From NCBI GenBank assembly GCA_964475115.1, contig CAYYVJ010000025.1, positions 1 through 23,649 of the forward strand: 23,649 nucleotides of DNA. The letters are read 5' to 3'. Shown here piece by piece: positions 7,052 through 14,170 of the stretch. The notes under the pieces were generated by a model, which was given only the letters and a program-made list of their open reading frames with translations, did not search any database and was not told the origin of the DNA. The DNA is from CAYYVJ01 sp964475115 (GTDB lineage: Bacteria > Bacillota > Clostridia > Lachnospirales > Lachnospiraceae). Position numbers and translations under genes: made by a program. Each line of letters opens with the position of its first letter. The stretch's first letter is position 1.

Positions 7052-8782
7052 ATGGATTACAAAGAGACTTATAAAAAATGGTTGGAGGATCCTTATTTTG
7101 ATGAGGATACAAAGAAAGAGTTACTTAATATTAAAGAAGATGAAAATGAGATAAAGGAAAGGTTTTATGCGGATTTAGATTTTGGAACTGCCGGTCTAAG
7201 AGGAATCGTAGGCGCTGGTACCAATCGTATGAATATGTATACCATAAGAAAGGCAACGCAAGGATTAGCAAATTACATAATAAAACTTGCTTCATCTGAC
7301 AGAGGCGTAGCAATTGCCTATGATTCTAGAAGAATGTCACCAGAATTTGCGGAAGAAGCCGCATTATGTCTGGCAGGAAATGGAATAAAGGCATATGTAT
7401 TTGAGAGTCTTCGCCCTACCCCAGAGTTATCTTTTGCGGTAAGAGAATTAAATTGTATTGCAGGAATCAATATTACGGCTAGCCATAATCCACCAGAATA
7501 TAATGGATACAAAGTATATTGGGAAGATGGCGCACAGATAACCCCACCTCATGATAGTGGGATAATGACAGAAGTAAAAGCGGTGTCAGATTATAGCACT
7601 GTTAAAATTATGAATTTAGAAAAAGCTAAGGAATTGGGTCTATATCATATAATTGGAAAAGAAATAGATGATAATTATATTGAGGCACTCAAAAAACAAG
7701 TATATCAATTAGATAGTATAAAAAAGATTCAGAAAGATATAAAAATCGTATATACAGCTCTTCATGGTACAGGTAATATTCCTGTTAGAAGAATATTAAA
7801 AGAATTGGGATTTGAGAATGTGTATATAGTAGCGGAACAAGAAAAACCTGATGGAAACTTCCCTACCGTAAGCCACCCAAATCCAGAGGCTGAAGAAGCT
7901 TTCGTTCTTGCACTTAAACTAGCAAAAGAAAAAGATGCAGACTTGGTATTGGCAACCGACCCAGATGCAGACCGTTTAGGAGTGTATGTAAAAGACTCAA
8001 AGTCAGGAAACTATATTGCACTAACGGGAAATATGTCAGGTTGTTTGTTGGCAGATTATGAAATCAGCCAGAGAAAAGCTGCTTATGGACTTCCAAAAGA
8101 TGGTGCTTTAATTAAAACGATAGTAACTACTAACATGGCAGATGCGATTGCTAAATATTATGATATAAGACTAATCGAGGTACTAACTGGTTTCAAATAT
8201 ATTGGACAGCAGATTTTAGACTTTGAAATGAATCAAACGGGTACTTATTTATTTGGATTTGAAGAAAGTTATGGCTGCTTGATTGGAACTCATGCAAGAG
8301 ATAAAGATGCCATTGTAGCTAGTATGGCCTTATGTGAAGCAGCAGCTTACTATAAGACACAAGGAAAAACTCTTTGGGATGCTATGCTAGAAATGTATGA
8401 AAGATATGGATATTATAAAGATGATGTTAAAGCGATTACATTACAAGGCATTGAAGGTCTTAGCAAAATTCAAAAAATATTAAGTGGACTTAGAGAGAAT
8501 CCTCCGGTAAAAATTGGTGAACATGCAGTGGTTTCTGCAAGAGATTATCAAAAAGATACTATTAAGGATATGAAAACAGGTCAGGTTAAGCCAACCGGGC
8601 TACCAAGTTCTAATGTGTTATATTATGATTTGGAGGGTGATGCATGGGTATGTGTTAGACCTTCAGGAACGGAACCAAAGATAAAACTTTATTTTGGTGT
8701 GAAAGGTAATTCCATGGAAAATGCAGATGAATTATCTGCATCATTAGGGAAAAGCCTTGATGCTTTGATAGAGAGTATATAA
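7052..8782 (+). CDS. pgcA: Alpha-phosphoglucomutase / phosphohexomutase
   Basis: Interconverts hexose 1- and 6-phosphates (glucose, possibly mannose) at the branch toward UDP-sugars; the galU gene in this window supplies the next step. The 576-residue length matches the Firmicute PgcA type of the alpha-D-phosphohexomutase superfamily. All four active-site signatures are present: the phosphoserine loop TASHNP with Ser144, the metal loop DPDADR (303-308), the sugar-binding FGFEESYG loop, and the phosphate-binding RPSGTEPK (from 536). GGAGGGAT provides a strong ribosome binding site. A bidirectional terminator follows 18 bases after the stop. Sugar specificity between phosphogluco- and phosphomannomutase cannot be set from motifs alone. 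Confidence 0.92.
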   Translation: MDYKETYKKWLEDPYFDEDTKKELLNIKEDENEIKERFYADLDFGTAGLRGIVGAGTNRMNMYTIRKATQGLANYIIKLASSDRGVAIAYDSRRMSPEFAEEAALCLAGNGIKAYVFESLRPTPELSFAVRELNCIAGINITASHNPPEYNGYKVYWEDGAQITPPHDSGIMTEVKAVSDYSTVKIMNLEKAKELGLYHIIGKEIDDNYIEALKKQVYQLDSIKKIQKDIKIVYTALHGTGNIPVRRILKELGFENVYIVAEQEKPDGNFPTVSHPNPEAEEAFVLALKLAKEKDADLVLATDPDADRLGVYVKDSKSGNYIALTGNMSGCLLADYEISQRKAAYGLPKDGALIKTIVTTNMADAIAKYYDIRLIEVLTGFKYIGQQILDFEMNQTGTYLFGFEESYGCLIGTHARDKDAIVASMALCEAAAYYKTQGKTLWDAMLEMYERYGYYKDDVKAITLQGIEGLSKIQKILSGLRENPPVKIGEHAVVSARDYQKDTIKDMKTGQVKPTGLPSSNVLYYDLEGDAWVCVRPSGTEPKIKLYFGVKGNSMENADELSASLGKSLDALIESI

Positions 8783-8799
8783 TAAAATCCATGATGGAA

Positions 8800-8847
8800 A
8801 CACAAAAAATGCTATCGCGAATAAAATCGCGATAGCATTTTTTGTGT
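8800..8847. terminator. Bidirectional rho-independent terminator between pgcA and the PrcB-like gene
   Basis: Arms 8800-8820 and 8827-8847 are perfect reverse complements over 21 bp, with a 6-base ATAAAA loop. The GC core GCTATCGCGA is flanked by A-runs on the left and T-runs on the right, so it works for both the plus-strand pgcA unit and the converging minus-strand unit. Confidence 0.93.
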
Positions 8848-8868
8848 GGGTTCTGCAGAGATATAAGG

Positions 8869-9279
8869 TTAGTGAAATACAACTGCTTCTTCTCTAAAAG
8901 CTGTTTTTACTACAATGTAGGGATAAGTCAACACTTGTGTAACGGTCTCATCTTTTGAAGGACCAATTAGATTTGTAGTAATGTGAATTGCATTTTTTCC
9001 TAAATACAGGTCGTTAACAGCAATACTATATCCTCCTGTAGGACGTTCTCCATATCCTACAGCAATGTATAAATCGTCGTCATCCTTATATGTAATTTTA
9101 AATGCAGTCTGTTTTTTTTCATCTATTTTAACCTTTAATCCCTCAGGAATCTCTCTTTCTTCTACTACAGTAAATTCTATATCAGCTACCTTTTCATCAT
9201 TTTGGTTCACTATTTGGCAGCTAGTAAGAAATAAGGAAAAGATAAAGAAAAAGCTCAGGTAAACTAAAAGTTTTCTCAT
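8869..9279 (-). CDS. Small PrcB-type lipoprotein
   Basis: This is a 136-residue lipoprotein. The hydrophobic N terminus ends in the lipobox LTSC (Cys21). The mature part is a single beta-rich domain with GERPTGGYSI at 77-86, which resembles the PrcB C-terminal domain ('GxRPTGGY'), found in accessory subunits of secreted protease complexes and in many small Firmicute lipoproteins. Its ATG shares four bases (ATGA) with the stop codon of sipL, so translation is probably coupled and expression should follow sipL during sporulation. No partner protease is encoded here. The domain call rests on that motif and the overall size; the function is unknown. Confidence 0.68.
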   Translation of the reverse strand: MRKLLVYLSFFFIFSLFLTSCQIVNQNDEKVADIEFTVVEEREIPEGLKVKIDEKKQTAFKITYKDDDDLYIAVGYGERPTGGYSIAVNDLYLGKNAIHITTNLIGPSKDETVTQVLTYPYIVVKTAFREEAVVFH

Positions 9280-10871
9280 AGGGCCTCCGTTTTATTATAA
9301 TTAAAATCAATTTCTTCTACCTTTTTCATTAATACCAATTTGTCACCAGGTTTAATCCGTTCGTCAACTAAATCATTAAGAGATTTAATACTATCCACAG
9401 TAGTATAATAATTTTTTGCAATTTTCCACAAAGAATCATCTGGCTTAACTATATATCCTACAATTCCAGGCATAGATTGAATCTTCTTCATATCATAAGG
9501 TTTGGATTTTATGTCAACTAAAACAGCTTCTTTTTTAGCTCTTAACACAAGTGCATCTAATAAAATGACAGCCTTTAATTCTATTTCTTCTCCATTTAAC
9601 ATGACTGCGTTTAACTGCTCTAGAGAATTTTGTAGTTGGTAAGTGCAATTTGCATCAATATCGGCTACTTGGATTTTGTGTGTAAAAGGTAAGATACCCT
9701 CAATAGAATGCATTGGTTGTTTATCATCAAGAGTAACATATAAAAGAGAAACATAAACGACACCGTCAATCTGAAGTCCATCGGGTGCTATTTGAACATC
9801 ATCAACTTTTACGACGCCACCACTATGACATATTTGCAAAATTTTAGGTTGATTTCCTGAGATTTTTAACTTGTCATTAGCACGACATTTTGAAATGTTT
9901 TTCATTACTAAGCTTTCATAATTCATATCTTTTGTAACAGATTCTAAATCCATGCTAGCAGAATAGATATCACTGATTACCTCTATCTGCTCTTCTTCAT
10001 AGAGTTTAACATCCATTTCTAGTACATAATCAATTCCAATAACTCTCATTTCGCCATCATAATCAGGTCTTGCTTCTGGATCTTTGCCAGATAAGCGACA
10101 GGTAATATTAGGAACCATGTCTTCTTTTGCACCATTGCACTCGAGAAGACTGTTAAATGGTATTGTGTTCTCATACCATTGGATGGAACTATTTTCATCC
10201 TCACCTAGATATAAAACAAAAAGATAAATTTCGCCTCTAAGCTGAATTTTATCTTCTAATGGTCTGGTTTCAATAGAGCGCAACTGAGCATCACTCCAAA
10301 GAAGTTCGGATATGTTTTGCTTGTTGCCAGAAATCTCTATTTCATCCTTTATGCGATGTATATCTTTTTTATGTATTGCAATCGGTGAAATGTCCATAGG
10401 ACATTTCATATACTGAATGGTATCATCACCTGCTATATCAATGGGAAGCATTTCATCATATAGATATTCTACATCTGTTACGATTGTAACAATAGCTTTT
10501 ACATTGTATTTTCTTGAGTTAATAATTCCCGTAGTTAAGTCTTCTATTTCCCAGTGAACAGAAATAGCGTCATCTTCTGAGAGACCATCCATATTTATGA
10601 TTTCTTCAAAGGGTAGTTTTTCTCTTATGCAATGAATAGAATGATCTTTTTCACCACTTGCATATAAGATATTAAAATCCAAATGACCTTTAACAAGGGC
10701 TTTTCCTTCCATTGGCTTTACATATTCAATGAGTATTTCTCCCTTATCCTTCATCATGTAATCAATATCTTCTTTTATGTCTGGGACATTAAAATCATCA
10801 TCTAAAGTAAGCTGTGTTACCGATTTGCCCTTGCTTCGGGTCATATGCACATTTTTTTTAATCAATTCCAT
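9276..10871 (-). CDS. sipL: SipL-type spore coat/engulfment protein (DUF3794 repeats plus LysM)
   Basis: The 531-residue protein is built of consecutive SPOCS/DUF3794 domains in roughly the first 440 residues and one C-terminal LysM domain (about 473-517, YIVKPDDSLWKIAKNYY...IKPGDKLVLMKK). This is the architecture and length of SipL of Clostridioides difficile, which binds the coat ATPase SpoIVA through its LysM domain and helps encase the forespore from the mother cell. There is no signal peptide, as expected for a mother-cell cytosolic protein. ATG 10871 lies 10 bases after GGAGGG. The 3' end overlaps the PrcB-like lipoprotein gene by ATGA. The leader contains an unusual set of inverted repeats. 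I could not find a convincing sigma-E promoter by eye. Confidence 0.88.
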   Translation of the reverse strand: MELIKKNVHMTRSKGKSVTQLTLDDDFNVPDIKEDIDYMMKDKGEILIEYVKPMEGKALVKGHLDFNILYASGEKDHSIHCIREKLPFEEIINMDGLSEDDAISVHWEIEDLTTGIINSRKYNVKAIVTIVTDVEYLYDEMLPIDIAGDDTIQYMKCPMDISPIAIHKKDIHRIKDEIEISGNKQNISELLWSDAQLRSIETRPLEDKIQLRGEIYLFVLYLGEDENSSIQWYENTIPFNSLLECNGAKEDMVPNITCRLSGKDPEARPDYDGEMRVIGIDYVLEMDVKLYEEEQIEVISDIYSASMDLESVTKDMNYESLVMKNISKCRANDKLKISGNQPKILQICHSGGVVKVDDVQIAPDGLQIDGVVYVSLLYVTLDDKQPMHSIEGILPFTHKIQVADIDANCTYQLQNSLEQLNAVMLNGEEIELKAVILLDALVLRAKKEAVLVDIKSKPYDMKKIQSMPGIVGYIVKPDDSLWKIAKNYYTTVDSIKSLNDLVDERIKPGDKLVLMKKVEEIDFNYNKTEAL

Positions 10872-10879
10872 TTTAAATA

Positions 10880-10933
10880 AACCCTCCTGTGTTCAACCCA
10901 CAGTCTGTGGGCAGAATCATTTCTATTACACAG
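10880..10933 (-). promoter_or_regulatory. sipL leader with competing hairpins next to the ribosome binding site
   Basis: Read in the sipL direction, four short segments alternate: CTGTG(T) (10933-10928), CACAG inside CCCACAG (10911-10905), CTGTG inside CTGTGGG (10903-10897), and ACACAG (10892-10887), which runs straight into the GGAGGG ribosome binding site. Nested pairing (1-4 around 2-3) and sequential pairing (1-2, 3-4) are both possible; segment 4 touches the ribosome binding site. CCCACAGTCTGTGGG is also a perfect 15-bp palindrome in DNA, so a protein operator is an alternative reading. Confidence 0.4.
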
Positions 10934-10948
10934 TTTATTCAAAATAAA

Positions 10949-10977
10949 TGGAATCTATTCCAATTTTGCAAGCAAAA
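10949..10977. repeat. Two adjacent small inverted repeats upstream of sipL
   Basis: TGGAAT-CT-ATTCCA (10949-10962) and TTTTGC-AA-GCAAAA (10964-10977) are perfect, side by side, between the stop of the 193-residue gene and sipL. In the minus direction the second structure is followed by TTTATTTT, so together they might act as a weak terminator for the upstream gene; the 2-base loops make strong hairpins unlikely. Confidence 0.35.
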
Positions 10978-10981
10978 CTCT

Positions 10982-11563
10982 TTATTCTTCTACTACGCTT
11001 TCTTTACCATAGTTATTAAATTTTTCCATAACTGCATCATAAGTACGGCTTGATATGTCTGGTAGCTCCTGCCCCCAGGCTTTAGTAGCTTGTTTAAATC
11101 CTTTTGTAAAAGCTTCTTTCATCTTTTCCATTTGTTTAGGGTCTCCACCAGTTAATGCTTCAGCAAAAGAAAGAATTCGATTAGAAGTTTCTTCTACTCC
11201 CCAATAACCATCTTCTGCAATTTCTGCGGCCGCAGCATCTGCTGTTTCTTTATCTACAGTAAAGTCTCCTTTTGCAAGAATGCTCCACAAATCTTCACTT
11301 TTTGAAAAAGCTTTTCCTTGCTCTAAAAGCATTTTTTCAACTAATTGTTTAAACTGAGCAGTACGTTGTTCTGCATCTGCTTTTAATTTGGCAACTAAAT
11401 CAGGATCTGCAACCTTAGATGTTTTTTTAGAGGATTCATAAATTACACCTTTATTTTCTTCTGCATTTTTTTCTTTAAGTTCTACTTTTGAATTAGCAGC
11501 TTTTGCTTCTTTTGCTTTTTGAGATGTTGTAGTTACGCTATTTGTAAGTCCATTTATCTTCAT
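10982..11563 (-). CDS. Conserved-looking cytosolic protein of unknown function (193 aa)
   Basis: I cannot assign this protein. It has no signal peptide, membrane segment or cysteine. The first 60 residues are Lys/Ala/Ser/Thr-rich and probably disordered; residues about 55-190 look helical and folded, with the ordered stretch EDGYWGVEETSNRILSFAEAL followed by TGGDPKQMEKMKEAFTKGFK and WGQELPDISSRTYDAVMEKF. Its style (ordered, Trp-containing motifs) suggests a conserved Clostridia family rather than a random ORF. A strong AAGGAGGG ribosome binding site precedes the ATG at 11563. Upstream, in its direction, lie TATAAT (11610-11605) and GCCGAAAT (11617-11610), the latter resembling a sigma-28 -10 element but without a matching -35. 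It is 110 bases upstream of sipL on the same strand. Confidence 0.7.
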   Translation of the reverse strand: MKINGLTNSVTTTSQKAKEAKAANSKVELKEKNAEENKGVIYESSKKTSKVADPDLVAKLKADAEQRTAQFKQLVEKMLLEQGKAFSKSEDLWSILAKGDFTVDKETADAAAAEIAEDGYWGVEETSNRILSFAEALTGGDPKQMEKMKEAFTKGFKQATKAWGQELPDISSRTYDAVMEKFNNYGKESVVEE

Positions 11564-11656
11564 ATTGATACCCTCCTTGGTATTCTAAATATTATTAGCT
11601 ACATATTATATTTCGGCAAAAAGTAGAAAATAATAACTGCTTTTTAAAATAAGATA

Positions 11657-11684
11657 TTGAATTTAAGGGAAAATAGGGTATAAT
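11657..11684 (+). promoter_or_regulatory. Sigma-A promoter of ispE-gntR
   Basis: TTGAAT (11657-11662), a 16-base spacer and a perfect TATAAT (11679-11684). Start of transcription is expected near 11691, giving a leader of about 39 bases. Confidence 0.65.
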
Positions 11685-11700
11685 AATAAAATAGAAACAA

Positions 11701-11710
11701 ATGTATACAT
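11701..11710. promoter_or_regulatory. Palindrome ATGTATACAT, candidate GntR operator
   Basis: A perfect 10-bp palindrome, ATGTATACAT, lies about 10-20 bases after the predicted transcription start and before the ispE ribosome binding site. Its GTATAC core is that of operators bound by several GntR/FCD regulators (for example ATTGTATACAAT sites of malonate regulators). The co-transcribed gene at 12608 encodes such a regulator, so autoregulation is a reasonable inference. Confidence 0.45.
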
Positions 11711-11729
11711 AATACACGAGGAGATGCAA

Positions 11730-12602
11730 ATGAACTTCATTAAACTAAAGGCTTATGGAAAGATAAATTTGGGTTTAGATGTAGTTAGAAAACGAGAAGA
11801 TGGATATCACGAAGTTCGCATGATTATGCAAACAGTCAATGTTTTTGACCGAATTGAAATAAGAAAAACAAAAAATCCTGATATAAAAATTAAGACAAAC
11901 TTATATTATCTTCCTACAAATGAAGATAATCTTGTATATAAATCTGCTAAACTTTTGATAGATGAATTTAAGATTACACAGGGAGTAGCCATCGATTTAA
12001 AAAAATATATACCAGTGGCCGCTGGTATGGGTGGAGGAAGCAGTGATGCAGCAGCAGTTTTATATGGTATGAACCGAATGTTTCATTTGGGCTTATCAAT
12101 AGATGAATTAATGAAAAGAGGAGTTAAACTTGGTGCAGATGTACCCTACTGTCTGCTAAGAGGTACCGTCATAGCGGAGGGAATCGGAGAAAAGTTAACT
12201 CCACTTCCTCCATTGCCAGCTTGTAGCATAATTATTGCAAAACCTGATTTGAGTGTGTCAACAAAGGCAGTATATGGTAAGCTAAATGCAAATGAACTAA
12301 AGAGCCATCCTGACATTGATGGAATGGTGGAAGCAATCAAAGAAAATGATTTATATGGGGTTGCTAGTCGGTTAGAAAATGTATTAGAGACTGTAACGAT
12401 TCCTGATTACCCGATAATAAAAGAGTTAAAAGACTTTATGCTTGAGCATAATGCATTAAATGCTCTAATGAGTGGAAGTGGGCCTACTGTGTTTGGTCTA
12501 TATGATGATGAAAAAGTTGCAAGAAAAGCTTTTGAACTATTAAAAAAGAAGAAATTAGTAAGACAACTTTATATAACAACTTTATACAATACTAGGAGGT
12601 AA
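11730..12602 (+). CDS. ispE: 4-diphosphocytidyl-2-C-methyl-D-erythritol kinase
   Basis: GHMP-family kinase of the non-mevalonate (MEP) isoprenoid pathway, phosphorylating CDP-methylerythritol with ATP. At 290 residues it is of normal length. The N-terminal KAYGKINLGL contains the conserved Lys11; the ATP-binding loop PVAAGMGGGSSDAAA spans about 95-109; GADVPYCL carries the catalytic Asp137; and the C-terminal GHMP motif LMSGSGPTVFGLY is present. ATG 11730 is chosen over ATG 11724 because GAGGAG (11718-11723) abuts the latter and is 6 bases before the former. The gntR gene follows after 5 bases. Its product feeds undecaprenyl phosphate synthesis, needed by the wall-precursor genes further on. 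Confidence 0.95.
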   Translation: MNFIKLKAYGKINLGLDVVRKREDGYHEVRMIMQTVNVFDRIEIRKTKNPDIKIKTNLYYLPTNEDNLVYKSAKLLIDEFKITQGVAIDLKKYIPVAAGMGGGSSDAAAVLYGMNRMFHLGLSIDELMKRGVKLGADVPYCLLRGTVIAEGIGEKLTPLPPLPACSIIIAKPDLSVSTKAVYGKLNANELKSHPDIDGMVEAIKENDLYGVASRLENVLETVTIPDYPIIKELKDFMLEHNALNALMSGSGPTVFGLYDDEKVARKAFELLKKKKLVRQLYITTLYNTRR

Positions 12603-12607
12603 GATAC

Positions 12608-13276
12608 ATGAAATATAATTTGAAGGTAGCAGTAAATGAATATTTACCTTTAAGAGATGTAGTATTTAATACATTGAGACAAGCGATTTTAAAAGGAGAA
12701 CTGGGACCAGGAGAAAGACTAATGGAAATTCAGTTGGCAGAACGTTTGGGTGTAAGTCGTACTCCTGTTAGAGAAGCGATTCGAAAACTAGAATTAGAAG
12801 GCCTAGTAATTATGGTTCCTAGAAAAGGGGCTGAAGTAGCTGGAATTACAGAAAAGAGCATGAAAGATGTACTAGAAGTACGTAAAGCTTTGGAGGAATT
12901 GGCTGTAGAACTTGCATGTCAAAAGGTTACGGAAGAAAACATAGAATATTTAGAACAGCATTTAGTGAATTTTGAGAATATTATTTTAACCGGAGATTTA
13001 ACAGATATAGCAGAGATGGATGTGGATTTTCATGATGCAATCTATTCCGCCACAGATAACGAAAAGTTAGTTCAAATGCTTTATAACTTGCGTGAACAAA
13101 TGTATCGTTATCGTGTGGAATATATTAAAGATGAAGAAAAGCGTATCACTCTTTTAGAAGAGCATAAAGAAATCATTCATGCTTTAAAGAATCGAAATAC
13201 AACAGCAGCTAAAGATGCAATTAGGAAACATATTGATAATCAAGAAACTACCGTTTCAAAGAGCATTAAAAAATAA
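12608..13276 (+). CDS. GntR-family transcriptional regulator, FadR/FCD subfamily
   Basis: This is a 222-residue DNA-binding regulator. The N-terminal winged helix-turn-helix is at about 12-77 (ERLMEIQLAERLGVSRTPVR, then the wing VIMVPRKGAEV). The C-terminal FCD domain has candidate metal-binding residues Asp138, His142, His186 and His208 in the family's usual spacing, so the effector is probably a small organic acid bound through a metal. AGGAGG lies inside the 3' end of ispE and only 5 bases separate the genes, so they form one operon. The target genes and effector cannot be told; the palindrome at 11701 is a candidate binding site. The gene converges on spoIIR with 12 bases between stops and no visible terminator. 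Confidence 0.92.
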   Translation: MKYNLKVAVNEYLPLRDVVFNTLRQAILKGELGPGERLMEIQLAERLGVSRTPVREAIRKLELEGLVIMVPRKGAEVAGITEKSMKDVLEVRKALEELAVELACQKVTEENIEYLEQHLVNFENIILTGDLTDIAEMDVDFHDAIYSATDNEKLVQMLYNLREQMYRYRVEYIKDEEKRITLLEEHKEIIHALKNRNTTAAKDAIRKHIDNQETTVSKSIKK

Positions 13277-13288
13277 GATACTGTTACA

Positions 13289-13936
13289 TTAAGGATTCAA
13301 GAATTTTAGGATTTTAAATTCGATTTTTATTTTATCAGGTGAAATATCCTCTGATAGTATTGCTTCATATTCCTCTTGGGTAAGAAGGTTTTTAAAGTCT
13401 TCCCTAGAGGAGTCTGGAACGACACCATGTGTAGCGTCAATAAAACAAAGCGGTGGATAAAGAACACACCACCAATTAGAACCCTTACCTTCTCCTAAAA
13501 TAATACGGAAAGCTGTGTATTTTCCAGCGGGAAGAGTAAGGTCACCATAACTTTTAATAGGAAAATAAACTTCTTCGATAGCAGTAGTAACGGTAGGAAT
13601 GGAGTCGTTTGAGGAAGGAGATATATTTTTTGAGATCACTTCTTTTACTAGCTTTATAATATTAGAATCTTGTTCTTTCAGTATTCTTTTTGTATCTTCT
13701 AAACTTTCTGATTTGCTAAGTGGTTCTTTCATATAATCCAACACATGGTTTTTAATGGTTAATTTTAATGCTTGATCCTCATCTCTATCACTAGACCCAA
13801 TCACATGAAAACGTATGATTTTATCAGATATACCTTCTTGAATTTGAGCGCTACTATAGAGCTTACCTTGATAGATTAAAATACTTACAAGTATAAATAA
13901 AAATGAAAATAAAAAAACTTTGATTTTCTTTGACAT
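13289..13936 (-). CDS. spoIIR: Stage II sporulation protein R
   Basis: SpoIIR is the forespore-made signal that triggers SpoIIGA to process pro-sigma-E in the mother cell. This 215-residue protein has an N-terminal membrane/signal segment (about 5-24) and the family signatures IRFHVIGSSDRDEDQALKL (41-59) and NWWCVLYPPLCF, followed by a C-terminal region as in other Clostridia. AAGGAG lies 8 bases before the ATG. By family knowledge it is under sigma-F; I could not identify a convincing sigma-F promoter in the AT-rich 230 bases between it and ddl. It is a single-gene unit, divergent from ddl. Confidence 0.93.
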   Translation of the reverse strand: MSKKIKVFLFSFLFILVSILIYQGKLYSSAQIQEGISDKIIRFHVIGSSDRDEDQALKLTIKNHVLDYMKEPLSKSESLEDTKRILKEQDSNIIKLVKEVISKNISPSSNDSIPTVTTAIEEVYFPIKSYGDLTLPAGKYTAFRIILGEGKGSNWWCVLYPPLCFIDATHGVVPDSSREDFKNLLTQEEYEAILSEDISPDKIKIEFKILKFLNP

Positions 13937-14158
13937 AATTTCAGCTCCTTATGTAATAAAATATGTTTCTATATGATTTAAGTTTGGTCATTATTTTTTA
14001 GTTTATTCATTCTATAGAAAAAGTAGTGTATTAGAAAGAGGTTGAATAATTTACCTTTTCAGAGTAAAATTAATAAGATGAAAAATTGTAACATAGACTA
14101 AGAAAATAACAGATAAAAAATAGATAGAACCTTTATAGAAAAAAATAGAGGTGAAAGG

Positions 14159-14170
14159 ATGGCAGCATGA
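14159..14170 (+). CDS. Three-codon mini-ORF Met-Ala-Ala overlapping the ddl start
   Basis: ATG-GCA-GCA-TGA at 14159-14170 has AGAGG 7 bases upstream (14147-14151), and its TGA overlaps the ddl ATG at 14167 (ATGA). The ddl gene has its own AAAGGA (14154-14159) at the same 7-base spacing. Whether the mini-ORF is translated is unknown; this may be coincidence. Confidence 0.25.
   Translation: MAA

Noticed and set aside
11224..11235. GC-rich 12-bp palindrome CTGCGGCCGCAG in an AT-rich region
   Set aside because: It lies inside the 193-residue coding region and encodes part of an alanine run (AAAA followed by Glu); repeated GCN codons explain the palindrome.
13937..14166. Searched for sigma-F and sigma-A promoters between spoIIR and ddl
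   Set aside because: The region is very AT-rich and only loose matches were found; none had both boxes at good spacing, so no promoter is claimed.
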